From assembly GCA_035528035.1 (NCBI GenBank), contig DATKZI010000025.1:1-64000 (forward strand): 64,000 bases of DNA, written 5' to 3'. Origin of the DNA: JABLTI01 sp035528035. Lineage in GTDB: Archaea > Asgardarchaeota > Heimdallarchaeia > JABLTI01. The notes under the pieces were generated by a model. The model did not search any database. It saw nothing but the letters and a program-made list of their open reading frames with translations, and was not told where the DNA came from. Each line of letters begins with the position of its first letter. Position 1 is the first letter of the stretch. The translations under genes were made by a program, and so were the position numbers. This document shows positions 1 through 8,339 of the stretch, piece after piece.

Positions 1-138
1 AACTTTCGATTATTAGGAAAAGCTTTTATTTGTATAATTTTCCTCATTGGAAAAGACAATCATTCACTTATTTGCTTGAATCTTCATTAGCTTTTTAAGT
101 GAGTAATCTTTTGTCTATTATAGAATCCTATTAGGTAG

Positions 139-393
139 ATGAACAAATCTATGTCGACTTTGAACTCGCATCCCATTAATCATTTGCGAAAATATTACGA
201 TGGCTTTATTGGCATCCGTTTAAAAGACGGCCGTGAATATCGTGGCTACTTAGACGCTCAAGACCAACACATGAACATGGTTCTTAGGAATGCCCTAGAA
301 TACTACAAAGGAGAGAAAGTTGCTTCCTTTGGCAAAATCTTCATTCGAGGAAATAACATTCTTTGGGTTCAAATTGAGTTGAAACCTGAATAA
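139..393 (+). CDS. Sm-like (LSm) RNA-binding protein
   Basis: Small 84-residue protein with the Sm fold. The Sm1 motif is visible as the stretch around GRLKDGREYRGYL-like residues (about 26-39, with the invariant Gly and the D-x-x-M-N signature of loop 3 at about 41-47). The Sm2 motif IFIRGNNILWV (about 67-77) carries the I-R-G-N core used for uridine binding. Archaeal LSm proteins form heptameric rings that bind U-rich RNA ends and act in RNA metabolism. A second in-frame ATG lies at 151; an AGGT at 133-136 is very close to the first ATG, so the true start could be either. The usual archaeal neighbour rpl37e is not downstream; the next gene converges from the other strand. Family assignment is firm, exact start less so. 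Confidence 0.93.
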   Translation: MNKSMSTLNSHPINHLRKYYDGFIGIRLKDGREYRGYLDAQDQHMNMVLRNALEYYKGEKVASFGKIFIRGNNILWVQIELKPE

Positions 394-465
394 GAGTTTC
401 CCCTCTTCATTCTTTCCTAGTCTTCTTTTGAGTTGCTGTCGTTTCTAGTTGTTACTAGATTTCTT

Positions 466-2640
466 TTACTCTTCTTTTACTTCTTTTGTTTCAATGGTTT
501 TTATTGGTCTTATTGGCATATCCTTTTCTTTTCGATCTCTACGTTCTTGTTGATATACTTGGGTAAGTTCTTTCTTTCTTTGTTCTTGATATTCTGATAT
601 TAATGATCCTAACTGTCTCTCGGTTTTTTCCCCTAGTATTTTTTGTCTTTGCTCCTCCCAAGCACTTATTGCTTGTTCTAATTCATCATAGTAAACTACA
701 GCAATATCATCTATTTGTCGTATAGGCATTTGGAATAGAACTGGAATATTCGCTTGTAAGAATGCTTCCATGGCTTGATTTGAGATATTGTTTCCTTTGC
801 AAATTACTGCTCGTACCTCTCGTTCTATGAGCATTTCCGCTGTTTTCTGTCCTCCTCCAGATGGATCAACAAGTAGAACAAGGTCAAAAGCCTCAATATT
901 CATTCTTTCGATCGTTTTCTCTATCCCCTCTCGAGAGAATTCAAAAATAACTTTCATTGGAACAACGATTCTATTAGAACCCATAACGATCATTCTTTTA
1001 AGATCAGAAATTATTCCTTTAACCTTTGTTAATTCACTTTCTAGGTCTTTTACTCTCCCTCTTAGGAAATTTAATTCATCGTCTCTTGTTCTTATTGCCC
1101 GATCTCTTCTTAATTCTTGATTTTGTTGTTTCGTTATTTTCTTAATCCTTTTCTCGAACTCTCTATTTTCTCTACTATATTTCTCTAGTAATTCTTGAGC
1201 TTCGATATTCATATCTTCAAGGTTTTCAATATGGGTAGTCTGTCTTTCACTTAAAGCCTTCAAAGCATCAATTTTATCTACAAGGTTTTGTTCGTTCTCT
1301 GTTAGAACCACTTCTTCAGGTCGCTTGATTTCAGGTCTTTCAATTACTACTTGCCTTTGCTTTACATCAGCAATTGCTTCCTGGATATTCAAATCTTCTT
1401 TAATGACCAATTGCTTAACTTCGTTTCGTAATCGAATATCCTCTATCTCGCTGAGTTCACTATCTACTTTCTCAAAGAGAGTTTTATATTTGTTAAATGC
1501 TTTAATTGCAGCGAATAAAGCATCTCGTTTGTGAGCTCCTTTAATATCAATGTTTTCCGATGAAGCATAATTATCTACCAATGAGCTCTTTTCATCTGCA
1601 GAATAGAGTTTTTCCGGATAATATACATTAGCTTTAAGCATTTTAGCTATTTTAATTACAAAATCTGGTGGAGGAGTAACATCTGCAGCAATCAGGGCTG
1701 GGTCACCTAAGAGTGTTAATTCGCGTATGATATCTCCTCGAGCAACACTGCGTAGTGAATCATTAAATAATATTTTACCTGCAAAATTTAATACTGCAAT
1801 ACCAGTGTTTGGTCCTGGATCAATTCCTACTATAAGTCCTCTGTCTGATTTCCTACTAATCCCCGAAGTGATTTTCTTTCGTCCTCCAGATGCAGGAATG
1901 AATTCTAATCGCTTCTTTCTAATGGGGAAAACAACAATTCTTGATAGCTCTCCTTTGAAAGGTTTTACTATTTTTCGTACTTCAGCAACTGAAGCATACA
2001 CTCGAAAATTAGCATTATCGTAACCATATTCTGTTTTTCTTACTTCTAAATCAAAATCAATTTTATGATCTTGTAGTTGTTTTTCAACTTCTCGAGTTAA
2101 ATTTAATATTTCTCCACGCATCTTTCTCGAGTATCTTTGTTGAGACCAACCACCAGGTCCTATTGCTTTTGAACGTGAAATCTTGATTTCTGTTTCATCT
2201 TCAAAAGGCATTAAAATATATCCTACACTTTTACCAGCCAATCGGCAGATAATTTCTGCACTCTGGATAGGACTTGCATGTCCCGTTGGGTAGGGGATGT
2301 TATATCGTTTCGCTAAGCGATTTAATGATTCAAAACCATCTGGAGGGGCACCGGTAACTTGAATGATTTTTGTTTCAGGAGGTAATTGGCTACAAAATTG
2401 AATTATTTTTGCAGAGTTTGATTCTAGCTCAAAAATATTATCTACTCCTAGAAATTCAGGTTCATAAGTTTTGCACAATTGTATCAATTCTTTCATTGAA
2501 ATGGTGTCATCTGTTTCAATGATCTTTTCACCTTCCATTACAATCACTGCAAATCGATTTGAACTAATAGCAGATAATTTTTGACTTGATGTTCCTGCTA
2601 GAATATCTATTCCTATAATTTTACTCAAAAGGGCTAGCAC
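466..2640 (-). CDS. DUF460 family protein, RNase H-like fold with coiled coil
   Basis: A 724-residue protein of the archaeal DUF460 family. Two RNase H/RuvC-like segments are suggested. The N-terminal one begins IIGIDILAG (about 8-16). The second is clear: GIDPGPNTGIAVL at 272-284, followed by an acidic strand ending AADVTP (about 318-323) and AHKRDALFAA (about 369-378), the order expected of RuvC-type active sites. Residues about 450-545 are strongly charged and helical, probably a coiled coil; a further alpha/beta segment (FDLVLLVDPSGGGQ) precedes a basic and acidic tail. The start is GTG at 2638-2640, with a TTG four codons later as an alternative. Function is not established; a nuclease or nucleic-acid role is inference from the fold. 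Confidence 0.8.
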   Translation of the reverse strand: MLALLSKIIGIDILAGTSSQKLSAISSNRFAVIVMEGEKIIETDDTISMKELIQLCKTYEPEFLGVDNIFELESNSAKIIQFCSQLPPETKIIQVTGAPPDGFESLNRLAKRYNIPYPTGHASPIQSAEIICRLAGKSVGYILMPFEDETEIKISRSKAIGPGGWSQQRYSRKMRGEILNLTREVEKQLQDHKIDFDLEVRKTEYGYDNANFRVYASVAEVRKIVKPFKGELSRIVVFPIRKKRLEFIPASGGRKKITSGISRKSDRGLIVGIDPGPNTGIAVLNFAGKILFNDSLRSVARGDIIRELTLLGDPALIAADVTPPPDFVIKIAKMLKANVYYPEKLYSADEKSSLVDNYASSENIDIKGAHKRDALFAAIKAFNKYKTLFEKVDSELSEIEDIRLRNEVKQLVIKEDLNIQEAIADVKQRQVVIERPEIKRPEEVVLTENEQNLVDKIDALKALSERQTTHIENLEDMNIEAQELLEKYSRENREFEKRIKKITKQQNQELRRDRAIRTRDDELNFLRGRVKDLESELTKVKGIISDLKRMIVMGSNRIVVPMKVIFEFSREGIEKTIERMNIEAFDLVLLVDPSGGGQKTAEMLIEREVRAVICKGNNISNQAMEAFLQANIPVLFQMPIRQIDDIAVVYYDELEQAISAWEEQRQKILGEKTERQLGSLISEYQEQRKKELTQVYQQERRDRKEKDMPIRPIKTIETKEVKEE

Positions 2641-2709
2641 TCCGCTCTATATTACTAAATAAGTAGTATTATGGAAAAATATTTCCATATGTTAGTTTTG
2701 AATTGATTT

Positions 2710-3525
2710 TTATTGTTGCATTAAATCATGATGAATTTTATCTGTTACAATATTGATTACTTGATATAATTCGGAATTAGATTCATCGACAATTAAGTTA
2801 CCAAAAAGCATGTTTAATGCAATAGAATTGTCACTTTGAATCACTCCAATAGTATCAACATCAAGACGCTTTTTGAAGTGTTTCTTCCATTGTGTAACTA
2901 ATTTTGCTGGAGTTCCAGGAGCAACCTGATTGAATATAATATAATCTTTTCGAGTCATAGTTCCTAACATTGAATATAATTCTTTCATGAGAAAAGTTGT
3001 TCCTGCAATACCATATCGATTTGGTCTAATAACAACTACTGTTGCATCAGCAATGATTATGGAATTTACTGAAGCAAGATTCAATGAAGGAGAAGTATCA
3101 ATTATGAGATAATCATACCCCATTTTTTCATATTCTTCTTTCGTTTCAATTAATTTCTTTAAAGCGTTTGTATGAAAGGTTTTATCCATACTTAACAATC
3201 CTTGACCAAACTTTGGTTTTGATTCAGCAAAAATTAAATCAAGATTCTTATCGATCAAGGAGTTTATTGGTAAATCTTTTGGAACAGGAGGAGTTTTAGG
3301 GTCTTCTGGATTATTCTTTATTTTTCTAAGCTCAAATTCAAAAAGATCATTGAAAACATATTTTGGTTTTAATCCTATGAAAATACTCTCAAATGTTGGT
3401 GCGTTAAGATCTGCATCAATTGCTAATGTTCGGTATCCTTTTCGAGCAAAACCCATTGCAGTATTTAATGCAAGTGTTGTTTTACCGGTGCCACCTTTAT
3501 ATGAATGAAACACTATTACTTTCAT
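2710..3525 (-). CDS. ParA/MinD-type P-loop ATPase
   Basis: A 271-residue ATPase of the SIMIBI ParA/MinD/Soj class. The deviant Walker A KGGTGKTT (10-17) carries the signature lysine K10. The switch I motif DADLNAP is at 37-43 and the Walker B IIDTSP at 141-146. The full length matches stand-alone ParA proteins. There is no clear MinD-type amphipathic C-terminal membrane helix, although the last 15 residues are helical. It lies 24 nt downstream of a gene of unknown function (3550-4317) on the same strand, so the two are probably co-transcribed. No ParB or parS-like repeat is seen nearby, so chromosome segregation is less likely than positioning or signalling of a partner. The partner assignment is inference. 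Confidence 0.85.
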   Translation of the reverse strand: MKVIVFHSYKGGTGKTTLALNTAMGFARKGYRTLAIDADLNAPTFESIFIGLKPKYVFNDLFEFELRKIKNNPEDPKTPPVPKDLPINSLIDKNLDLIFAESKPKFGQGLLSMDKTFHTNALKKLIETKEEYEKMGYDYLIIDTSPSLNLASVNSIIIADATVVVIRPNRYGIAGTTFLMKELYSMLGTMTRKDYIIFNQVAPGTPAKLVTQWKKHFKKRLDVDTIGVIQSDNSIALNMLFGNLIVDESNSELYQVINIVTDKIHHDLMQQ

Positions 3526-3549
3526 TGTTTTATTTTCACTCCAACCATT

Positions 3550-4317
3550 TTACTTTGCAATAAATCTGATATTAGCATCTTTTGATTGAGGAGGTATTGC
3601 TATAATTAATCCCTTCTCTAAAAGGTTATCAATTGATTTTTGTTCCTCTTTTGTTTTTCTTTTTGTAAGTTTGCTAATTTCTTCTACTGTTATCCCCTTC
3701 TTACTTCGAGTAGTACTTTCCATTATTGCTCGAGCAGTTAAATTTTCTTCTTTGGGTAGAGCTAATAATACACTTATATCATACAAACTTTGATGTTCAA
3801 TTTCCTTTGGTCCATGTTCTTGACTATTCTTTTCCATTTGTTTTAAATAAACGTTATATTCTCCAACAACATTCAAACAAAATGCTTCATTTAAATGATT
3901 AATAGTAGTTATTGCTTTAAATCTCTCAATGAGAAAATTCTCTGTTTCTTTGTAAAATTTTCTTATTAGACTGAGTTGCTCATCATTAGCTATTAAACAT
4001 ATAATTCCAGTACGAGTGTTTTGCAATCTTGGATCTTCTTCGAATCCTGAACCACGCATATTAAGATCGAGAGCAACAGCATATTGCTCGGTATCAGGAA
4101 TTTGGAGTATTCCTCTGATTTTTCCTGGACCAAAGTCAGCTCGTTCAAATCCAGTCATAAAAGCAGTAAATCCTTTTACAGCTAAATACATAGAAGATAA
4201 TTCATCCAATGTAGAGAAATTAAAACAAGTTTGTGGTCCCATATCTTCCATAAGAATTATTGCTAATCCGATTTCATTAGATGAAGGTATAGTATTGGAA
4301 TTATTTTCAAGCGACAT
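3550..4317 (-). CDS. Unrecognised protein: possible longin-like N-terminus, winged-helix C-terminus
   Basis: A 255-residue protein I cannot place in a named family. The N-terminal ~130 residues look like a small alpha/beta module: a hydrophobic strand IGLAIILME followed by D-M-G-P and a strand ending in FNFS, a long helix, then FGPGKIRGILQIP. This strand-GP-strand-helix order resembles longin/roadblock-type domains common in Asgard archaea. The C-terminal ~60 residues (KKGITVEEISKLTKRK, then LLEKGLIIAIPP) look like a winged helix-turn-helix. It precedes the ParA-type ATPase by 24 nt in a likely operon, so it may be the ATPase's adaptor or cargo. The domain reading is by eye and needs profile or structure comparison. 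Confidence 0.6.
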   Translation of the reverse strand: MSLENNSNTIPSSNEIGLAIILMEDMGPQTCFNFSTLDELSSMYLAVKGFTAFMTGFERADFGPGKIRGILQIPDTEQYAVALDLNMRGSGFEEDPRLQNTRTGIICLIANDEQLSLIRKFYKETENFLIERFKAITTINHLNEAFCLNVVGEYNVYLKQMEKNSQEHGPKEIEHQSLYDISVLLALPKEENLTARAIMESTTRSKKGITVEEISKLTKRKTKEEQKSIDNLLEKGLIIAIPPQSKDANIRFIAK

Positions 4318-4563
4318 TGGTTTATTTTTCCTTTTAATAAGCTGGGATAGTAGTACTACAACTAGTAGTAAATGGTTTTTAGTCTTTCTGATATGACAGA
4401 GGACAAAAAAATGCTGCTGTTAAATTATACATCTTTTGTTTTATTTTTATACCTATAAATAATTTATAGTGTATTTTGTCTACTTTATCGATTGTTTGAA
4501 AAAAAATAATAATCAGAAAGTCAAAAAGAAATATTCGTTTGAAAGGAAAAAATAAAAAGAACC

Positions 4564-4603
4564 TTTTTAAGTTGTAGAACATGAAAGCTGAAATATTTAG
4601 AGG
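4564..4603 (+). promoter_or_regulatory. Likely TATA box and ribosome-binding site for the ATPase subunit H gene
   Basis: A TATA-like TTTTTAA at 4564-4570 follows an A/G-rich stretch that could be a BRE. An AGAGG at 4599-4603 sits 8 nt before the ATG at 4612. Transcription would start near 4593. The rest of the 4318-4611 gap is A+T-rich, with no gene I can support, and must also hold the divergent promoter for the gene ending at 4317. Confidence 0.45.
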
Positions 4604-4611
4604 AATCAAAT

Positions 4612-4920
4612 ATGAGTATAGATGAAATACATAACGCTGAAAAGAAATCTGAAAAAATTATTCAAGATACAAAAATAAAAGGCCAGGAAAGTATTAGACA
4701 AGCACAAAGAGATAATGTTGCTTTAATAACTGCTGCAAGGGAAGAAGCATACAGGGATGTTGAATCAGCTAAACAAGAGTCAGCTAAATTAATACAGAAA
4801 GAAAAGAAGAAAATTGAAGCAGAGACTACTAAAGCCATAACTGAAATAGAAGAATTAGGTAAGAAAAATCAAAAATCAGCTATAAAAATCATTGTTGACG
4901 CAGTAACGAAAACTGAATAA
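4612..4920 (+). CDS. ahaH: A-type ATP synthase subunit H (AhaH/G-like peripheral stalk)
   Basis: A 102-residue protein that is almost entirely a charged heptad-like helix rich in Lys, Glu, Ala and Gln, the hallmark of the archaeal/vacuolar peripheral-stalk subunit H (G). In the A-ATPase this helix pairs with subunit E to form the stator connecting the catalytic head to the membrane motor. The next gene downstream encodes subunit F, which supports the call, because low-complexity coiled coils are otherwise hard to assign. Oddly, subunits I, K, E, C, A, B and D are not in the window, so H and F have been separated from the canonical operon here. A ribosome-binding site lies 8 nt before the ATG. 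Confidence 0.7.
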   Translation: MSIDEIHNAEKKSEKIIQDTKIKGQESIRQAQRDNVALITAAREEAYRDVESAKQESAKLIQKEKKKIEAETTKAITEIEELGKKNQKSAIKIIVDAVTKTE

Positions 4921-4949
4921 CAAAATGCCATTAATAAGGATTGACTGTA

Positions 4950-5303
4950 ATGAAAATTGTAAGTTTAACAAATCCACAAATTGCTATGGGTCTTCGATTA
5001 GGTGGATTAAAAGAGTGTTATATTATTTCTGATCCGGATGAAGCAGGCGAAAAATTACTTGAGTTATCAAAAGATTCTGAAACTGGCATAATTATTATTG
5101 ATGATGATATCGCTAGACTTCACCATAAATTGATTGATAATATACGCTCAAGCAAAAAAACATTCCCAATAATAGTTGAAATTCAATCATCTGATAAGAA
5201 AGAAATAACAGAAGGCGTTGATCCTCTTAAAGATTTAATTAAACGGGCTATCGGTGTTGATATCTCTTCAGATAAAGGTGAAGGTATTCCTCCAAAGATT
5301 TAA
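4950..5303 (+). CDS. atpF: A-type ATP synthase subunit F
   Basis: A 117-residue alpha/beta (CheY-like fold) subunit. It opens with MKIVSLTNPQIAMGLRLGGL, the family pattern in which a G-F/L-R-L-x-G motif follows the first strand. It then shows TGIIIIDDDIA, P-I-I-V-E-I-Q and a C-terminal LIKRAIGVDI, which matches the conserved R-A-V/I-G-V-D-I ending. In the A1Ao ATPase, F sits with D in the central rotor stalk. I place the start at the ATG at 4950, because an AAGGA at 4936-4940 is spaced 9 nt from it; an upstream TTG at 4941 would add three residues. It lies 29 nt after subunit H. The missing catalytic and membrane subunits must be encoded elsewhere. Confidence 0.85.
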   Translation: MKIVSLTNPQIAMGLRLGGLKECYIISDPDEAGEKLLELSKDSETGIIIIDDDIARLHHKLIDNIRSSKKTFPIIVEIQSSDKKEITEGVDPLKDLIKRAIGVDISSDKGEGIPPKI

Positions 5304-5390
5304 TCTTACTGAATTTCTATCCATTCACCTTTCTTACTTCTTTATAATATACAGAAAAATAAAATTGTACAGCATTGGACAGTAACTAAA

Positions 5391-7409
5391 ATGCCTAGAA
5401 GAAAAACCATTCCATATCTTGGATCAATAAAATTACATTGGTGTGATATCTGTAATTTACCCATTTTGGATTGTAAATATTGTGGTTTTTGTCATCAACA
5501 AACTCGATCTGTACCTATTTCTCCTCCAGGTGATGTTCGACCTGCTTTTAAAAAAGATATTCTTCGAATAGGTAAAATTATTGATGATCAATTTGGTTCT
5601 GGAAGTGCAAATGATTTAGGATTAAACGTTGATAATATTGTTCTTTTAAATGAAATCAGTTATGATGATTTAATGGATGAAATCATCATTGATGGTTTTA
5701 TTGTAGGAGCTATTAGATATAATCTCTTTTTAAAACAATGGGATTTTCAACCAAGGATTCTTGGAGCGAAAAGAATTTTCGAAGGAACTGATAGAAGAAA
5801 CAAAAGTATGACTATAGACCCAGGAGCAAATGAGTATATAATTAATGGTTACAATGTTTTAGCTCCTGGAATAATTGAAATAGATAAATCATTAAAGAAA
5901 GGGGAAGGAGCAGTAGCTCTTTCTCTTGATGGAAAAGTTTTGTCATGTGGAACAATGCGCATTAATGCTTCTGAACTTGACCAAATTGATAAAGGGGTTG
6001 TTTTAAAACCAAAACACTTTCTAAAGAAATTCACTGAGGAAGCAGCAATCAAAATACAGAGAAAACCACAAACATGGTCAGCAGTAATAGAAGCAAATAA
6101 AGAGACAATTGAAAGATATGAAGCTCGTTCTATTGAATCAATTATAAGTATAAAAGAACGATATTCTGAATTTCCACTTTCTGTATCCTTTAGTGGAGGA
6201 AAAGATTCCCTTGTCTGTTTACAATTAGTTAGAAAAATACCTGATCTCAATTATAAAATCCTCTTTGTAAATACTAGTTTAGAATTTCCTGAAACTATTA
6301 CTTATGTCGATGATTTCATAGAAAAAAATAATTTGAAGAGTAAATTTTGTAAAATGGACATACCAAAAGAACGATTCTGGGAAGCTGTGGAGAATTATGG
6401 TCCTCCTGGGAAAGATTATCGATATTGTTGTAAAATACTCAAAATAGGTCCAATAAATGACTTAATAGAGGATTGTATTGGAAAGCGCACTCTTAGTTTG
6501 ATAGGTCAAAGGGGATATGAGAGTATTGCTAGATCTGAAAGTAGAACTTTGTGGTCTAACCCCTGGATTCCAAATCAATTAAATTATACTCCAATCCAAA
6601 AATGGACAGCTTTACATGTTTGGTTGTATATTTTCAAAGAGCAACTTTACTATAATCCAATGTATGAAGAAGGATATTCTCGTATTGGTTGTTGGTTATG
6701 CCCTGCTTGTAATCAAGGGACTTTTGAGCTTATTAAAGAAACACACAAACCATTATGGGACAAATGGGAAGATTTCCTTAAGAAATGGCAAGAGAAAAAT
6801 GAGTTACCTCCAGAATGGTTATCATGGGGTTTATGGAGATGGAGAAAACTCCCCAAGAAAATGCTCGATTTGGCAGCAGATCAAGGAGTAAGTTTAGAAT
6901 ATGAAAAGAGAGAGAAACAAACTATCGGTGATTGGTCATTAACATTTACATTAGTAGAAGGATTTGCTACTTGCAAAACAGGTGAAATTTTACTAGAAGG
7001 TTCTTTTAATAAACCAATAAATTTAAAGAGACTTTCTCAATTTTGGGCTATTTTTTCTGAAATAGACTTTGATGAAGAGTTAGGCATACTTTCAGCTAAA
7101 GGATCTAATGCCACTGCTACTCTATCTGCTGATGGAGCTGTGGTAGCAAAGGGAAAGACTCTAGCAAAAACAAAAAACTTATTCAAGAATCTTGTGTATG
7201 AGGTTTTTAGGTCTGAAGAGTGCAATGGTTGTACAGTTTGTTTAACACATTGTTCTAATGATGCTATATATATTAATGAAGAGATCAATCAAGTGGAAAT
7301 TAGAATTGATAATTGTATACAATGTAAAAAATGCCATCAAAGATGTCCAATAATGAAATTCGGTCATAATGAAATAGAAGAGCTATTTTCAAAGGAAAAT
7401 AACTCCTAA
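5391..7409 (+). CDS. PUA - PAPS-reductase-like - ferredoxin fusion protein
   Basis: A 672-residue multidomain protein of the archaeal MJ0066-type group. Order: a zinc-ribbon-like cluster of cysteines at 18-34 (CDIC, CKYCGFC); a PUA-like domain at about 140-210; an adenine nucleotide alpha-hydrolase/PAPS-reductase domain with the PP-loop SFSGGKDS at 266-273, a CC pair near 346 and CWLCPAC near 437. A C-terminal bacterioferredoxin-like domain has CNGCTVC..C and CIQCKKC..C, enough for two [4Fe-4S] clusters. The PUA plus PP-loop combination suggests sulfur transfer or reduction chemistry on an RNA or nucleotide substrate, with electrons from the ferredoxin. The precise substrate of this family is not settled. 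It is transcribed alone and converges on the NAC gene, with only 8 nt between the stops. Confidence 0.85.
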   Translation: MPRRKTIPYLGSIKLHWCDICNLPILDCKYCGFCHQQTRSVPISPPGDVRPAFKKDILRIGKIIDDQFGSGSANDLGLNVDNIVLLNEISYDDLMDEIIIDGFIVGAIRYNLFLKQWDFQPRILGAKRIFEGTDRRNKSMTIDPGANEYIINGYNVLAPGIIEIDKSLKKGEGAVALSLDGKVLSCGTMRINASELDQIDKGVVLKPKHFLKKFTEEAAIKIQRKPQTWSAVIEANKETIERYEARSIESIISIKERYSEFPLSVSFSGGKDSLVCLQLVRKIPDLNYKILFVNTSLEFPETITYVDDFIEKNNLKSKFCKMDIPKERFWEAVENYGPPGKDYRYCCKILKIGPINDLIEDCIGKRTLSLIGQRGYESIARSESRTLWSNPWIPNQLNYTPIQKWTALHVWLYIFKEQLYYNPMYEEGYSRIGCWLCPACNQGTFELIKETHKPLWDKWEDFLKKWQEKNELPPEWLSWGLWRWRKLPKKMLDLAADQGVSLEYEKREKQTIGDWSLTFTLVEGFATCKTGEILLEGSFNKPINLKRLSQFWAIFSEIDFDEELGILSAKGSNATATLSADGAVVAKGKTLAKTKNLFKNLVYEVFRSEECNGCTVCLTHCSNDAIYINEEINQVEIRIDNCIQCKKCHQRCPIMKFGHNEIEELFSKENNS

Positions 7410-7417
7410 TAAATTGC

Positions 7418-7759
7418 CTATTTTGATTTTAATAGCATAATTGCTTTAGCAATATCTCCCTCGCTTTCGAGGAGAGCATTTTCAGCTTCTTCTTCGGTGA
7501 CCTTTGCTTGAGAAGCAACTAGAGCTATATCTTCATCTGAAATCTCTATCTCGATAATTTCTACATCTGATCTTTCACGTCTTTTTGCTGCACCAGATAC
7601 TTGATAGACTTCCGCACCCATGTACATCTTCGTAACTTCAGCTCGAGGTATAACTAATTCATAATCAGCAAATCTAATAATTACTTCCTCTACCCCTTCT
7701 AATTCAGTCATTTTCATTTGCTTTCTAATTTTTGCCAAATCTCTTGGATTAATGCTCAT
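7418..7759 (-). CDS. nac: Nascent polypeptide-associated complex protein (archaeal alpha-NAC)
   Basis: A 113-residue homologue of alpha-NAC. The N-terminal half is the NAC domain (VEEVIIRFADYELVIP and the V-Y-Q-V-S-G strand near residue 51). The C-terminal ~40 residues form a UBA domain (EDIALVASQAK, then EAENALLESEGDIAKAIMLL), the archaeal and eukaryotic alpha-NAC arrangement. Archaeal NAC homodimerises, binds the ribosome near the exit tunnel and contacts nascent chains. Size and domain order are normal. It is monocistronic, and its stop codon faces that of the upstream-strand PAPS-reductase fusion. Confidence 0.95.
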   Translation of the reverse strand: MSINPRDLAKIRKQMKMTELEGVEEVIIRFADYELVIPRAEVTKMYMGAEVYQVSGAAKRRERSDVEIIEIEISDEDIALVASQAKVTEEEAENALLESEGDIAKAIMLLKSK

Positions 7760-7921
7760 TGTAATCGCCTACGTTAAATTTCAACTATTACCTTTAAATA
7801 TTTTTATTTTTTAAATACATCTTTAAAACTAGCTATTCTTTCTTAAATTTGCTTCATGAATCGAAAAAAATAAAAAAAAGATGAAATGGATAATAATCTT
7901 CCATTTAATGTATATATTAAT

Positions 7922-8284
7922 TTACCAGCTCGCAATATCTACTCGCCATTCACCATCATCATCTACAACAACATGAATTGGTACTTGACCTGAACCTTGT
8001 GGTTTGCCATCCTTGTTTAATCTATAAAAGAAGAATTTTATGTGTTTATCGTTGCTTTGATCATCGACTTTAGTTTTGAATTTGTATGAATACTTTAGTT
8101 CATCAATGTATTTTCGTCCAGTTCTCCAATATAAATCAGGAGAAGAGCCATATTTATCGGCTTGTTCTTGATGGTATTTACGGAAAGTCTTTAACCATTC
8201 TTCACGATTTTTTTCCATAATTAATTCATAATGAAGAGTAGCAATCTCTTCAGCTGTCATTCCGGGTTTTACTTTTTTCCCCAT
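7922..8284 (-). CDS. Unrecognised small protein, possible NTF2/SnoaL-like fold
   Basis: A 120-residue protein without a family I can name. The N-terminus (MTAEEIATLHYELIMEKN) is a helix containing an A-x-x-x-Y-x-x-I pattern. It is followed by a second helix rich in Glu, Lys and Tyr and then beta strands (HIKFFFYRLN, PIHVVVDDDGEWRVDIASW). Helices followed by a curved sheet ending in a W-x-V-D strand recall NTF2/SnoaL-like domains, but that is inference from order alone. I use the ATG at 8282-8284 rather than the TTG three codons upstream. It is monocistronic, between NAC and mtnA. Confidence 0.6.
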   Translation of the reverse strand: MGKKVKPGMTAEEIATLHYELIMEKNREEWLKTFRKYHQEQADKYGSSPDLYWRTGRKYIDELKYSYKFKTKVDDQSNDKHIKFFFYRLNKDGKPQGSGQVPIHVVVDDDGEWRVDIASW

Positions 8285-8339
8285 AATTATCAACTAATAT
8301 GATTATTTATGATTTAGAATAAAAAATTTTGTGAATGAA

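Noticed and set aside
15..44. 7-bp inverted repeat AGGAAAA / TTTTCCT near the window start
   Set aside because: Could be a terminator of an upstream gene outside the window, but it is A/T-rich and cannot be tied to a gene.
4379..4609. 76-residue Phe-rich open frame on the minus strand in the 4318-4611 gap
   Set aside because: Composition reflects A/T-rich spacer (F, I, K, L); it overlaps the divergent promoter region and has no recognisable domain.
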